Of a DNA stretch of 64,000 bases, positions 1-7,303 are shown one piece after another (position 1 is the stretch's first letter; each line of letters begins with the position of its first letter). Source of the stretch: Bacteroidales bacterium. Lineage in GTDB: Bacteria; Bacteroidota; Bacteroidia; Bacteroidales; F082. The stretch covers positions 29,322 to 93,321 of the forward strand of contig JABFQW010000053.1 of assembly GCA_013141455.1 (NCBI GenBank), written 5' to 3'. Position numbers and translations under genes: made by a program. Under the pieces are notes generated by a model. It did no database searches. It had not been told where the DNA came from and saw only the letters and a program-made list of their open reading frames with translations.

Positions 1-48
1 AAGAAATGAATACTTCCGCTAACAAAACTATTTGAATAGAGGTTTCGG

Positions 49-68
49 TGCGGACAACAAAGTCCGCA
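49..68. repeat. GC-rich hairpin in the left-edge gene-free stretch
   Basis: A perfect 7-bp stem (TGCGGAC/GTCCGCA) with a 6-base loop, followed by more GC-rich self-complementary sequence up to about position 130. It lies upstream of the toxin-antitoxin pair in otherwise AT-rich DNA. No gene is seen in 1-190. It may be part of a cassette end or the 3' structure of a gene outside the window; neither can be decided here. Confidence 0.4.
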
Positions 69-190
69 ACACGCAACAACTGCGGTGCGGCTCGAAAGGA
101 AAGCATCCCGCAATCGGCAACTGCGTATAGTTCCAAAAAATATGGCGCATAATATTTTCGCGACACGGATTATAGAAAATTTGGAGAATT

Positions 191-206
191 GTAACTTTAA
201 AGTTAC
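191..206. promoter_or_regulatory. Palindromic operator of the higBA promoter
   Basis: A perfect 16-bp palindrome, GTAACTTT/AAAGTTAC, overlaps the first bases of the -7 promoter element at 204-211. A repressor bound here would cover the promoter. Antitoxins with an XRE fold, such as the one encoded at 555-866, normally bind palindromes of this kind at their own promoter, so autoregulation is the natural reading; it is inferred, not shown. Confidence 0.6.
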
Positions 207-211
207 CTTTG
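204..211 (+). promoter_or_regulatory. Bacteroidota -7 promoter element of higBA
   Basis: TACCTTTG matches the Bacteroidota -7 consensus TAnnTTTG and lies 18 bases before the ATG at 230. A TTG at 181-183 lies in the -33 region with 20 bases between. The resulting leader is short and has no Shine-Dalgarno sequence. Confidence 0.65.
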
Positions 212-229
212 CGTATTATTGAACAACTT

Positions 230-571
230 ATGGAGAAAATCCGCGAAATAATTGCATACAAAAACTATTTCGAAGACTTCTTAAAAGAGCAACCTGTTAA
301 GGTTCAGAATAAGATCTTCAAAATTTTAGAAGCAATTGAAACTTTGGAGAGAATTCCAACAAACTATCTCAAACTCATCATTGGATCAAGCGGACTTTAC
401 GAAGCAAGAATTCAATTAGGATCAGGCATTTGGCGGGTTTTTTGTTTTTTCGACAAAGGTAAGTTAGTAATCCTGCTAAACGGATTTCAGAAAAAGACAC
501 AGAAAACGCCTAAAAACGAAATTGAGAAAGCGATCACTTTAATGAAAGAATATTATGAAAACAGAAAATAA
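230..571 (+). CDS. higB: HigB-type toxin of the RelE/ParE fold (Gp49-like)
   Basis: A 113-residue basic protein of the phage-derived Gp49-like/HigB family, type II toxins that usually act as ribosome-dependent mRNA endonucleases. The family pattern is visible: a helical N-terminal half, then GLYEARIQLGSGIWRVFCFF, a hydrophobic strand (KLVILLNGFQKK) and a C-terminal helix with IEKA. The ATG at 230 was preferred to a TTG at 209 because the latter lies inside the -7 promoter element. The gene overlaps the XRE antitoxin gene by 17 bases, with the toxin first, which is the HigBA order. The activity of this member is inferred from family and context only. Confidence 0.85.
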   Translation: MEKIREIIAYKNYFEDFLKEQPVKVQNKIFKILEAIETLERIPTNYLKLIIGSSGLYEARIQLGSGIWRVFCFFDKGKLVILLNGFQKKTQKTPKNEIEKAITLMKEYYENRK

Positions 572-866
572 GAATAAAGACATTTCTTCCTGGGCTGAAA
601 TAAAAGACAGGGTATATGGAAAAGAAGGAACTGAAAGACGTGACAATCTTGACAGAGATGCCGAATCATTTCGGATTGGACTTCTATTAAAGAAAGCACG
701 GGAATCCCGGAATATGACCCAGGAAGAATTAGGAAAATTGGTTGACAAGAAAAGAACCTACATTTCCCGGGTCGAAAACAATGGCAGTAATATTACGCTA
801 AGCACTCTTTTTGATATTGTTGAAAAAGGACTGGGTGGAAAAGTGAATATCTCTATAGAAGTTTAA
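555..866 (+). CDS. higA: HigA-type XRE antitoxin
   Basis: A 103-residue protein with a helix-turn-helix XRE domain at roughly residues 38-95 (LLLKKARESRNMTQEELGKL, then KRTYISRVENNGSNITLSTL). The N-terminal 35 residues are charged and probably wrap the toxin. It starts within the last 17 bases of the toxin gene, so the two are translationally coupled. Family knowledge: HigA neutralises HigB and represses the shared promoter. The 16-bp palindrome at 191-206 is the likely binding site. No further gene follows closely, so the operon appears to be just these two genes. Confidence 0.88.
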   Translation: MKTENKNKDISSWAEIKDRVYGKEGTERRDNLDRDAESFRIGLLLKKARESRNMTQEELGKLVDKKRTYISRVENNGSNITLSTLFDIVEKGLGGKVNISIEV

Positions 867-1018
867 TGTTGAATGAATTACGCATCAAAATAATAGAAGG
901 GCATTTTGTGGTTGACACCTCTTGTCCCGAATATTGGGAACCGGATTTGTAATCCGTGTCAAATGATTAAGAAATAGGCTTGTTCTATTCTTATTGCTAA
1001 CGAAACTGCTTTATTTGA

Positions 1019-1026
1019 TATTTTTG
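1019..1026 (+). promoter_or_regulatory. Bacteroidota -7 promoter element
   Basis: TATTTTTG matches TAnnTTTG. A TTG at 994-996 sits 22 bases upstream as a possible -33 element. It lies directly before the two small coupled ORFs at 1034-1766. Confidence 0.4.
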
Positions 1027-1033
1027 TAATTAT

Positions 1034-1252
1034 TTGTTTTCGAATGGCGAGGAAATAAAACCTCTAGTTAATTTTGATGCAAGGGCTGAAATTGTCGAAC
1101 CTGACTCTCCCTCACTGCCGGTAGAGTTTAATACTGATGCAGCAATCAGAGGAATCGATAGAATAGTAGAAATTGTTCAACATTTCGTTGAAGAGCAAAA
1201 AGATGAAATTACTGACCCTCAGAAGAAATATATTAAAAATGATGAAAATTAG
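1034..1252 (+). CDS. Small acidic protein of unknown function (possible fragment)
   Basis: An open frame of 72 residues, acidic, with no recognised domain. The second half (about residues 37-65) looks like one amphipathic helix rich in E, I and V. The only in-frame start is a TTG at 1034, about 8 bases after a -7 element, so the message would be nearly leaderless; alternatively the ORF is the 3' remnant of a longer gene. Its last 14 bases overlap the next ORF, which suggests translational coupling and is the main reason for listing it. Function unknown. Confidence 0.35.
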   Translation: MFSNGEEIKPLVNFDARAEIVEPDSPSLPVEFNTDAAIRGIDRIVEIVQHFVEEQKDEITDPQKKYIKNDEN

Positions 1253-1766
1253 AATTGTAAGGTTAATTCTATGGTTTTCTTTTTTAATAATGAGCGGAAT
1301 CATTTTGCAAGATCTGTATTATGCTTATTTCCTAATAAATAAAGTCGATAATGGCGGACTTTTTGTAATGATTTTCTCGTTGTTAGTTCAATTAATTTAC
1401 ATTTATTGTACAATAAACTTAATACAGGGGGTAAATAATAAGTTGATGATTGCTTTATTTATCATTTATTGGATATCACAAATATTGGTATTTAATTTTT
1501 TAGGGAATTCTTATATTATTTTTTTTGGACCTATCATAGTTGTTTATTTGCAATTTACTGGTGATTTTGAATGGGGAACTGTTTATGAATTTTGGCATCA
1601 TGAGTTTGTAATCAAGTACAATACCTTAAGTGATAAGGTTTATTTGGGAGTTAATTTGGTCGCACTAATAATTTTAGTGTTCTTTTTCATGTATTACAAA
1701 ACTTATTTCAAGGACAGCATTGGATATAATAACGAAAAAATAGGTGAGGATAAAAAAGGTAATTGA
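1239..1766 (+). CDS. Small integral membrane protein of unknown function
   Basis: A 175-residue, very hydrophobic protein with four to five predicted membrane segments, near residues 5-25, 35-55, 60-95 and 145-170, and a short charged C-terminal tail (NEKIGEDKKGN). The ATG at 1239 was chosen over a TTG at 1173 because it gives a typical start with basic residues before the first membrane segment. It overlaps the upstream acidic ORF by 14 bases. The gene is AT-rich compared with the housekeeping genes that follow, in keeping with the accessory character of this end of the window. I do not recognise the family. Confidence 0.6.
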   Translation: MMKIRIVRLILWFSFLIMSGIILQDLYYAYFLINKVDNGGLFVMIFSLLVQLIYIYCTINLIQGVNNKLMIALFIIYWISQILVFNFLGNSYIIFFGPIIVVYLQFTGDFEWGTVYEFWHHEFVIKYNTLSDKVYLGVNLVALIILVFFFMYYKTYFKDSIGYNNEKIGEDKKGN

Positions 1767-1907
1767 TCCTCCACAGCATTGGGACTCTGGCACATGGTTC
1801 AACAGAACGTTAAATATTGTTGTAAGAGTCAATGATATCAGCTACTCAAAGCAGCCGCTCGACTCCAATCGCTGTTGCAATAGTCTGATTAAATTTGTTG
1901 TATGAAC
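1767..1907. other. Gene-free stretch left of the IS66 relic
   Basis: No open frame or recognised site. With the relic at 1908-1980 and the promoter at 2037-2044 it makes up the 308-base gap between the membrane protein and the glycosyltransferase. Confidence 0.4.
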
Positions 1908-1980
1908 GTATCCAACCAACCCATTTCACTGAATTATATTTGATAGCTTAGTTTTGCTAAAAAAAAGGCATACAAGTCGA
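1908..1980 (+). mobile_element. Decayed IS66-type left end
   Basis: The stretch beginning GTATCC-AACCAACCCAT and running through GATAGCTTAGTTTTGCTAAA aligns, with a 3-base gap and scattered mismatches, to the left end of the intact IS66 element at 19213. The similarity fades after about 70 bases and no transposase reading frame remains. It is a relic of a related insertion. Confidence 0.6.
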
Positions 1981-2036
1981 AGATATGCTTTTGCAATATT
2001 GGAATTTTCAAACTGAAGTATTCGTAGATGTTTCAC

Positions 2037-2044
2037 TACATTTG
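2037..2044 (+). promoter_or_regulatory. Bacteroidota -7 promoter element of the glycosyltransferase gene
   Basis: TACATTTG matches TAnnTTTG and lies 30 bases before the GTG start at 2075. Confidence 0.5.
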
Positions 2045-2074
2045 CCTCCTGATTAACCATCATTAAATAGTTTT

Positions 2075-3259
2075 GTGAGAATTTTCGTCCTTCTTTCACG
2101 TATTCCCTGGCCTCTCGAAAAAGGGGATAAGCTTCGTGCCTTCAATCAGGTGAAGCAATTGGCCGCTGCACACGAAATCATTTTGTGCGCGCTCAATTCG
2201 GATCCAGAAGCCGATAAACAATTGGCATTTAAAGCCTTGCAACCCTATTGCCGTTCGGTAAATTTCATCGACCTGCCATTCACCGGTATCGCGCTGAACC
2301 TGATAAAAGCCTGGTTTACCGGTAAACCCATGCAATCGGGATATTTTTACAATTCCGGCGCACAGCGTAAAATTGATAAACTGATCAACGAATACAAGCC
2401 CGGCCTGCTTTATGGTCAGTTGTTGCGCGTGGCAGAATATTTACGCCTTCATAAACAGCCAAAAGCGATTGATTATCAGGATGTATTTTCGATGGGAATC
2501 AGGCGCAGGTACGAGATAGCCAACGTTTTTTCAAAACCTTTTTTCCGGGCCGAATACCAGCGGTTGAAACGGTACGAGCGGGATATTTTTGATGATTTCG
2601 ATATTAAAACCATCATCAGCGAACCCGACAGGCAACATATCGACCATCCAAAACGCGATGAAATTCTCATCGTGCCCAACGGCGTTGACCACGATTTTTT
2701 CAAACCCATGGAGGCTATTAAAAAGTTTGATTTGGTTTTTACAGGAAATATGGCCTATCCGCCCAACGTGAATGCCGCGCAGTTTCTTGCAAAAGAAATT
2801 ATGCCCTTGGTCTGGCAAAAACTGCCCGACACCAGACTTTTGCTCGCCGGTGCCACACCCGACAAGAGTGTTCGTGATCTGGCAAACGATCACATTACCA
2901 TTTCGGGCTGGCTCGATGACATACGCGTTGCTTATGCCGGATCGCGCGTTTTCATTGCTCCGATGCGGATCGGTACCGGCTTGCAGAATAAGCTTCTGGA
3001 AGCCATGTCGATGAAAATTCCATGTGTAACGACTTTTCTGGCTAACAATGCCTTGAGCGGGACACCGGACCAGGATTTATTGGTTGGTGAAACAGCCGGA
3101 CAACTCGCCGATGCTGTTATTGAGTTGCTTACCAATGAAACAAAAGCAAGTGAAATGGCTGAATCAGGCTATCAATTTGTGAATACCCATTACGATTGGA
3201 AAGCCGCAACAGAAAAACTGCTCAATGCCATTTCTGCTTCAGTCAAATCCTCATTTTAA
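2075..3259 (+). CDS. GT4-family glycosyltransferase
   Basis: A 394-residue GT-B fold transferase related to the PEP-CTERM/exosortase-associated sugar transferases. The N-terminus MRIFVLLSRIPWPLEKGDK carries the family's P-x-x-x-G-D-K signature. A donor-binding region lies near residues 295-325 (GTGLQNKLLEAMSMKIPCVT), with the GT4 E-A-M motif. The start is GTG at 2075, which places the family signature at residue 1. The enzyme presumably moves a nucleotide-activated sugar to a lipid- or polysaccharide-linked acceptor at the cytoplasmic face of the membrane. No other polysaccharide genes are adjacent, so substrate and pathway are unknown. Confidence 0.85.
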   Translation: MRIFVLLSRIPWPLEKGDKLRAFNQVKQLAAAHEIILCALNSDPEADKQLAFKALQPYCRSVNFIDLPFTGIALNLIKAWFTGKPMQSGYFYNSGAQRKIDKLINEYKPGLLYGQLLRVAEYLRLHKQPKAIDYQDVFSMGIRRRYEIANVFSKPFFRAEYQRLKRYERDIFDDFDIKTIISEPDRQHIDHPKRDEILIVPNGVDHDFFKPMEAIKKFDLVFTGNMAYPPNVNAAQFLAKEIMPLVWQKLPDTRLLLAGATPDKSVRDLANDHITISGWLDDIRVAYAGSRVFIAPMRIGTGLQNKLLEAMSMKIPCVTTFLANNALSGTPDQDLLVGETAGQLADAVIELLTNETKASEMAESGYQFVNTHYDWKAATEKLLNAISASVKSSF

Positions 3260-3293
3260 GTGAAATCCTGACTGATTCAAGTTGGATTTTCCT

Positions 3294-3301
3294 TACTTTT
3301 G
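3294..3301 (+). promoter_or_regulatory. Bacteroidota -7 promoter element of ettA
   Basis: TACTTTTG matches TAnnTTTG and lies 54 bases before the ettA ATG. No convincing -33 TTG at the usual spacing. Confidence 0.45.
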
Positions 3302-3355
3302 CAGTCCAAAAAGAATCTATTCTAAGCACACATTTCATCCTAATTTTCAACAATC

Positions 3356-5035
3356 ATGGCCGACGATAAAAAAATCATCTTTTCCATGGTGGGTGTAAGT
3401 AAAATTATTCCCCCATCACGTCAAATTCTGAAAAACATCTACCTGTCGTTCTATTATGGTGCCAAAATAGGTATCATCGGATTAAACGGTTCAGGTAAAT
3501 CAACGCTGTTACGCATCATTGCCGGTAAAGAGAAATCGTATCAGGGCGATGTGGTTTTTTCACCGGGATACAGCATCGGCATGCTCGATCAGGAACCCAT
3601 ACTTGATGACAGTAAAACCGTGAAACAAATAGTGGAAGAAGGCGTTCAGGAGATTGTGGATATTTTGAAAGCCTATGAAGAGGTGAATAATAAATTCATG
3701 GAGCCGATGTCGGACAATGAGATGAATAAACTCATTGAGGAACAAGGTCGTTTGACGGAGTTGATTGAGCAAAAAGATGCCTGGGAATTGGACAGTAAAC
3801 TCGAACGTGCCATGGATGCCTTGCGTTGTCCGGATGGGGATGCCATCGTGAAAAACCTCTCAGGAGGTGAACGCCGAAGGGTTGCCTTGTGCAGGCTTTT
3901 ATTGAGTGAACCCGATATTTTACTATTGGATGAACCTACCAACCACCTTGATGCTGAGTCGGTTGAGTGGCTCGAGCTCCATCTGCAACAATACAAAGGA
4001 ACAGTCATCGCCGTAACCCACGACCGTTATTTCCTCGATCATGCTGCCGGTTGGATTCTGGAGCTCGACCGTGGTGAAGGCATCCCCTGGAAAGGAAATT
4101 ATTCATCCTGGCTCGATCAGAAGACCAAGCGCATGGAGATGGAAGAAAAAACCGAGAGCAAACGACGCAAAACACTGGAGCGTGAGCTCGAATGGGTGCG
4201 TATGGGAGCCAAGGCGCGTCATGCCAAGTCAAAAGCCAGGTTGGCCAATTATGATAAAATGATGAGCGAAGACACCAAACAGAAGGAAGACAAACTCGAA
4301 TTATTTATCCCGAACGGACCACGGTTGGGCACTAAAGTCGTTGAATTTCAAAATGTAACGAAAGCATTCGGTGACAAATTGTTGTTCGAGAACCTGAATT
4401 TCAGTCTGCCACCTGCCGGAATTGTTGGCGTTATCGGACCAAATGGCGCCGGCAAAACGACATTATTCCGACTCATCATGGGCCTCGAATCACCCGATAC
4501 AGGTCAGTTTGACCTCGGTGAGACGGTGAAAATCGGTTATATTGATCAGTCACATGCCGAGATTGATCCTGAGAAATCGGTTTATGAGATTATCTCGGGC
4601 GGACAGGATGAAATAAAATTAGGTAACCGGAGCATGAACGCACGTGCCTATGTATCACGGTTTAATTTCAGCGGAACCGACCAAAGTAAGAAGGCTGGCA
4701 TTCTTTCGGGCGGAGAACGAAATCGTTTACATCTGGCCATGACCTTGCGGCAGGAAGCCAATGTGCTGCTACTCGATGAGCCAACCAATGATATAGATAT
4801 CAATACCTTACGTGCATTGGAAGAAGGAATCGAGAATTTTGCCGGTTGCGCTGTAATTATTTCACATGACCGGTGGTTTCTTGATCGTATCGCCACCCAT
4901 ATCCTTGCTTTTGAAGGAAACTCACAGGTGTATTATTTCGAAGGAAGCTATTCTGAATACGAGGAAAACAAACACAAACGCCTTGGCGATGGCGGCCCCA
5001 CAAGGATTCGGTATAAAAAACTGATCGCTGATTAA
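3356..5035 (+). CDS. ettA: Energy-dependent translational throttle protein EttA (ABC-F)
   Basis: A 559-residue soluble ABC-F protein with two ATPase domains and no membrane segments, close to the ~555 residues of known EttA. First Walker A is GLNGSGKST (about 42-50), first signature LSGGERRR (about 167), first Walker B ILLLDEPTNHLD. The linker between domains is charged and helical. Second Walker A is GPNGAGKTT (about 360), second signature LSGGERNR (about 449). EttA binds the ribosomal E site and gates entry into elongation according to ATP/ADP level. The gene stands alone and ends at a strong bidirectional terminator shared with the convergent transporter gene. Confidence 0.95.
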   Translation: MADDKKIIFSMVGVSKIIPPSRQILKNIYLSFYYGAKIGIIGLNGSGKSTLLRIIAGKEKSYQGDVVFSPGYSIGMLDQEPILDDSKTVKQIVEEGVQEIVDILKAYEEVNNKFMEPMSDNEMNKLIEEQGRLTELIEQKDAWELDSKLERAMDALRCPDGDAIVKNLSGGERRRVALCRLLLSEPDILLLDEPTNHLDAESVEWLELHLQQYKGTVIAVTHDRYFLDHAAGWILELDRGEGIPWKGNYSSWLDQKTKRMEMEEKTESKRRKTLERELEWVRMGAKARHAKSKARLANYDKMMSEDTKQKEDKLELFIPNGPRLGTKVVEFQNVTKAFGDKLLFENLNFSLPPAGIVGVIGPNGAGKTTLFRLIMGLESPDTGQFDLGETVKIGYIDQSHAEIDPEKSVYEIISGGQDEIKLGNRSMNARAYVSRFNFSGTDQSKKAGILSGGERNRLHLAMTLRQEANVLLLDEPTNDIDINTLRALEEGIENFAGCAVIISHDRWFLDRIATHILAFEGNSQVYYFEGSYSEYEENKHKRLGDGGPTRIRYKKLIAD

Positions 5036-5042
5036 AGAATTC

Positions 5043-5079
5043 TTAAACCTGACAGGTTTGAAAAACCTGTCAGGTTTAA
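5043..5079. terminator. Perfect 17-bp hairpin, bidirectional terminator
   Basis: Two 17-base arms, 5043-5059 and 5063-5079, are perfectly complementary around a 3-base loop, with core ACCTGACAGGT. The stem lies between convergent genes and its right arm overlaps the stop codon of the minus-strand transporter. It can serve both genes. Confidence 0.75.
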
Positions 5080-6383
5080 ATAAATAACAACTGTACCAAA
5101 ATATACACCGGTAACAGCACCACCAGCGAAAATTTCAGCATATAACCAAAGAAGCCGGGCATACTGATTTTGTTTTCTTCAGCAATGGCTTTTATCATAA
5201 AGTTCGGCCCGTTACCGATATACGACATCGAGCCAAAGAAAACTGCTCCCAACGAGATGGCGGCTAACAAGGCTTCAGGTATTCCTGCAACAATATTGGC
5301 CCCCGGAAAAGAAGCCAGCATACCTTTGGCAACTTCATAAAATGCCAGCGCAGTAGGGGCGTTGTCCAAAAAAGAACTCAAACTTCCTGCAGCATAATAG
5401 AAAGCCGCCGGTGTTGTTAAACCCAAAGAAGCGGCATTTGCCTGGAGGTAAATCAGCGAGGGGACCATGGTTACAAAAATTCCTAAAAACAAATAAGCTA
5501 CTTCGATGATGGGTCCCCAGGTGAATTTATTTTCGGTTCTTAATTTTTTCGAAGTGAAAATAACAGACAATATACCAAACATCAACATGGCGGCTTCGCG
5601 CAGAAAGGACAGATAATGATTTTCACGTATGGCCGGGATGTAATTTTCATTGATGAAAGCGACCGAAAGTACAATGCCTAACAAAAAGAGGAAATTAAAT
5701 TTCCCGCTTATCCTGATGGGTTTTATTTCCGTTTCATCGCGAATGATGTCCTGAGGTAATTCTTTTTTATAATAATATGTATCATAAATGAAATAAATCA
5801 ACAAAAGAAGGCCATTCACTGTTGCCCATTCTTTGGTAAAGGTTAAAAACCAGGTAAATACAGCTCCTTTTAAATACAATAAAAACAATGGCGGATCACC
5901 CAATGGCGTTAGCAATCCACCACAATTGGCAACGATGGCGATGAAAAAAAGGATGGTATGTGTTTTGAATTTCCGTTCGGAATTGGTGTTGATTACCGGC
6001 CTTATCAAAAGCATGGCAGCGCCTGTTGTCCCCATGATTGAAGCCAGTATGGCGCCTATTGCCAGAAAAATCGTATTGGTGATGGGATGTGCCGGGATAT
6101 CCCCTTCTAATTTAATGCCACCTGTGATTACGAACAGCGACCCCAACAGGATGATGAAAGGCACATAGTCAAACACAAGATTATGTACAATATTCATTCC
6201 TAAACCATTGATAAGCATGTAGATAGTTGTTGGAATCGCTAAGGCGAACGAAACAAATAATTTATTTTTGTTGTGTTCCCACCATGTATTAAAAAACAAT
6301 GGACCCAGCGCAATAGTCAACAACATGAACAAAAATGGCAGGGACGCCCACAATGGCGGAATAAAGATTTGATCATGCATCAT
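5076..6383 (-). CDS. Na+/H+ antiporter or citrate-type transporter (ion transporter superfamily)
   Basis: A 435-residue polytopic membrane protein with about 11-12 hydrophobic segments. It resembles the NhaD/ArsB-like branch of the ion transporter superfamily and proteins annotated as putative citrate transporters. Typical features are the glycine-rich hairpin motifs near residues 112-125 (GAILASIMGTTGAAMLL), NCGGLLTPLGDPPLFLL near 155-170 and a second repeat with GSLSSFLDNAPTALAF near 330, the N-A-P-T motif being characteristic of the family. It probably exchanges Na+ for H+, but substrate cannot be set from sequence. TAAATTCG on the minus strand at 6409-6416 is a near-match -7 element 26 bases before the start. 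Confidence 0.8.
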   Translation of the reverse strand: MMHDQIFIPPLWASLPFLFMLLTIALGPLFFNTWWEHNKNKLFVSFALAIPTTIYMLINGLGMNIVHNLVFDYVPFIILLGSLFVITGGIKLEGDIPAHPITNTIFLAIGAILASIMGTTGAAMLLIRPVINTNSERKFKTHTILFFIAIVANCGGLLTPLGDPPLFLLYLKGAVFTWFLTFTKEWATVNGLLLLIYFIYDTYYYKKELPQDIIRDETEIKPIRISGKFNFLFLLGIVLSVAFINENYIPAIRENHYLSFLREAAMLMFGILSVIFTSKKLRTENKFTWGPIIEVAYLFLGIFVTMVPSLIYLQANAASLGLTTPAAFYYAAGSLSSFLDNAPTALAFYEVAKGMLASFPGANIVAGIPEALLAAISLGAVFFGSMSYIGNGPNFMIKAIAEENKISMPGFFGYMLKFSLVVLLPVYILVQLLFI

Positions 6384-6552
6384 AGATGGTTCATTTTAAA
6401 CAGGTGTGCGAATTTAGTGGTAAATTTAAATGATCTCATGAATATTTTACTAGTGTTTCGCACTAAGGGCTAAATAGTTCAAATGCAATGTATTGAATTT
6501 AAATGCTCTGATATATAATATGTTACCAATTCAATTTTTGAGTTCCAAATCG

Positions 6553-6646
6553 CTTTGTGAACCTCTGTGCCTACTTTGTGACACTTTGTGCAACAATTTT
6601 TAGCTATACCACAAAAGACACTAAGAAGACACAAAGGTACGCAAAG
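6553..6646. repeat. Inverted repeat of CTTTGTG/CTCTGTG-type units
   Basis: Left arm 6553-6594 and the complement of right arm 6608-6646 read almost alike: CTTTGTGAACCTCTGTG against CTTTGCGTACCTTTGTG and onward, about 40 bases each, around a short AT-rich centre. The same architecture occurs at 31501-31594. The rest of the 407-base gap 6384-6790 is AT-rich and holds only the promoters of the flanking genes. Confidence 0.65.
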
Positions 6647-6759
6647 GAATAAATATAATTTATATATCGCTATGAATCAAATATATACTTTTATCTATCG
6701 CAAATGCGAAACATGAGTATCTTATATTTCCTGTCTGAACAGGTTAAAATGATGTGTAC

Positions 6760-6767
6760 TACCTTTG
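6760..6767 (+). promoter_or_regulatory. Bacteroidota -7 promoter element of the cupin gene
   Basis: TACCTTTG matches TAnnTTTG, 23 bases before the ATG at 6791. Confidence 0.6.
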
Positions 6768-6790
6768 GCAAACATTGAAAGACAGAATCT

Positions 6791-7264
6791 ATGATAAAAA
6801 TTGACAATAATTTTATTGAAACAATCTCAGTAAAAGCCAAAGCTTCGCCACGGCTGCGTATGAATTATAATTTTCATCCCCAGTTGGATGACTTGCTTCA
6901 ACGAATGTTAAATGCCATGGAACCAGATACATACATAAGACCACATAAACACCAGGATCCTGATAAAACGGAGGTCTTTTTCTGTTTGCGTGGGCGAATG
7001 GCTGTGGTTGAGTTCACAGAGAATGGCGAAATAAAAGATTATATCGTATTGGACACAAAATCAGGAAATTATGCCTGTGAAATTCCTCCCCGTACCTGGC
7101 ACACGGTCATCAGCCTTGAGTCTGGATCTGTTGCCTATGAATTCAAGAATGGACCATACAGCCCGATTGACGATAAAAACTTTGCATCCTGGGCGCCGGT
7201 TGAAGGATCTTCTGATTGCGCACATTATCTGAAAAGCATTCTTGGCAAACTCAATCTTGCTTGA
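6791..7264 (+). CDS. WbuC-family cupin-fold metalloprotein
   Basis: A 157-residue single-domain cupin. The metal-site motif RPHKHQDPDKTEVFF lies near residues 50-64, and a further conserved TWHT near 102-105 supplies the third histidine. The surrounding pattern (N-terminal I-D, central Y-I-R-P-H-K-H, C-terminal APVEGS) matches proteins annotated as WbuC, first named in O-antigen clusters but widespread and of uncertain enzymatic role. Here it lies outside any polysaccharide cluster, directly upstream of hisS, each gene having its own -7 element. Function beyond metal binding is not known. Confidence 0.82.
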   Translation: MIKIDNNFIETISVKAKASPRLRMNYNFHPQLDDLLQRMLNAMEPDTYIRPHKHQDPDKTEVFFCLRGRMAVVEFTENGEIKDYIVLDTKSGNYACEIPPRTWHTVISLESGSVAYEFKNGPYSPIDDKNFASWAPVEGSSDCAHYLKSILGKLNLA

Positions 7265-7273
7265 GTGTTTTTG

Positions 7274-7281
7274 TAAATTTG
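7274..7281 (+). promoter_or_regulatory. Bacteroidota -7 promoter element of hisS
   Basis: TAAATTTG matches TAnnTTTG, 22 bases before the hisS ATG. Confidence 0.55.
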
Positions 7282-7303
7282 CATCCGAAATTAATCAGTA
7301 ATT

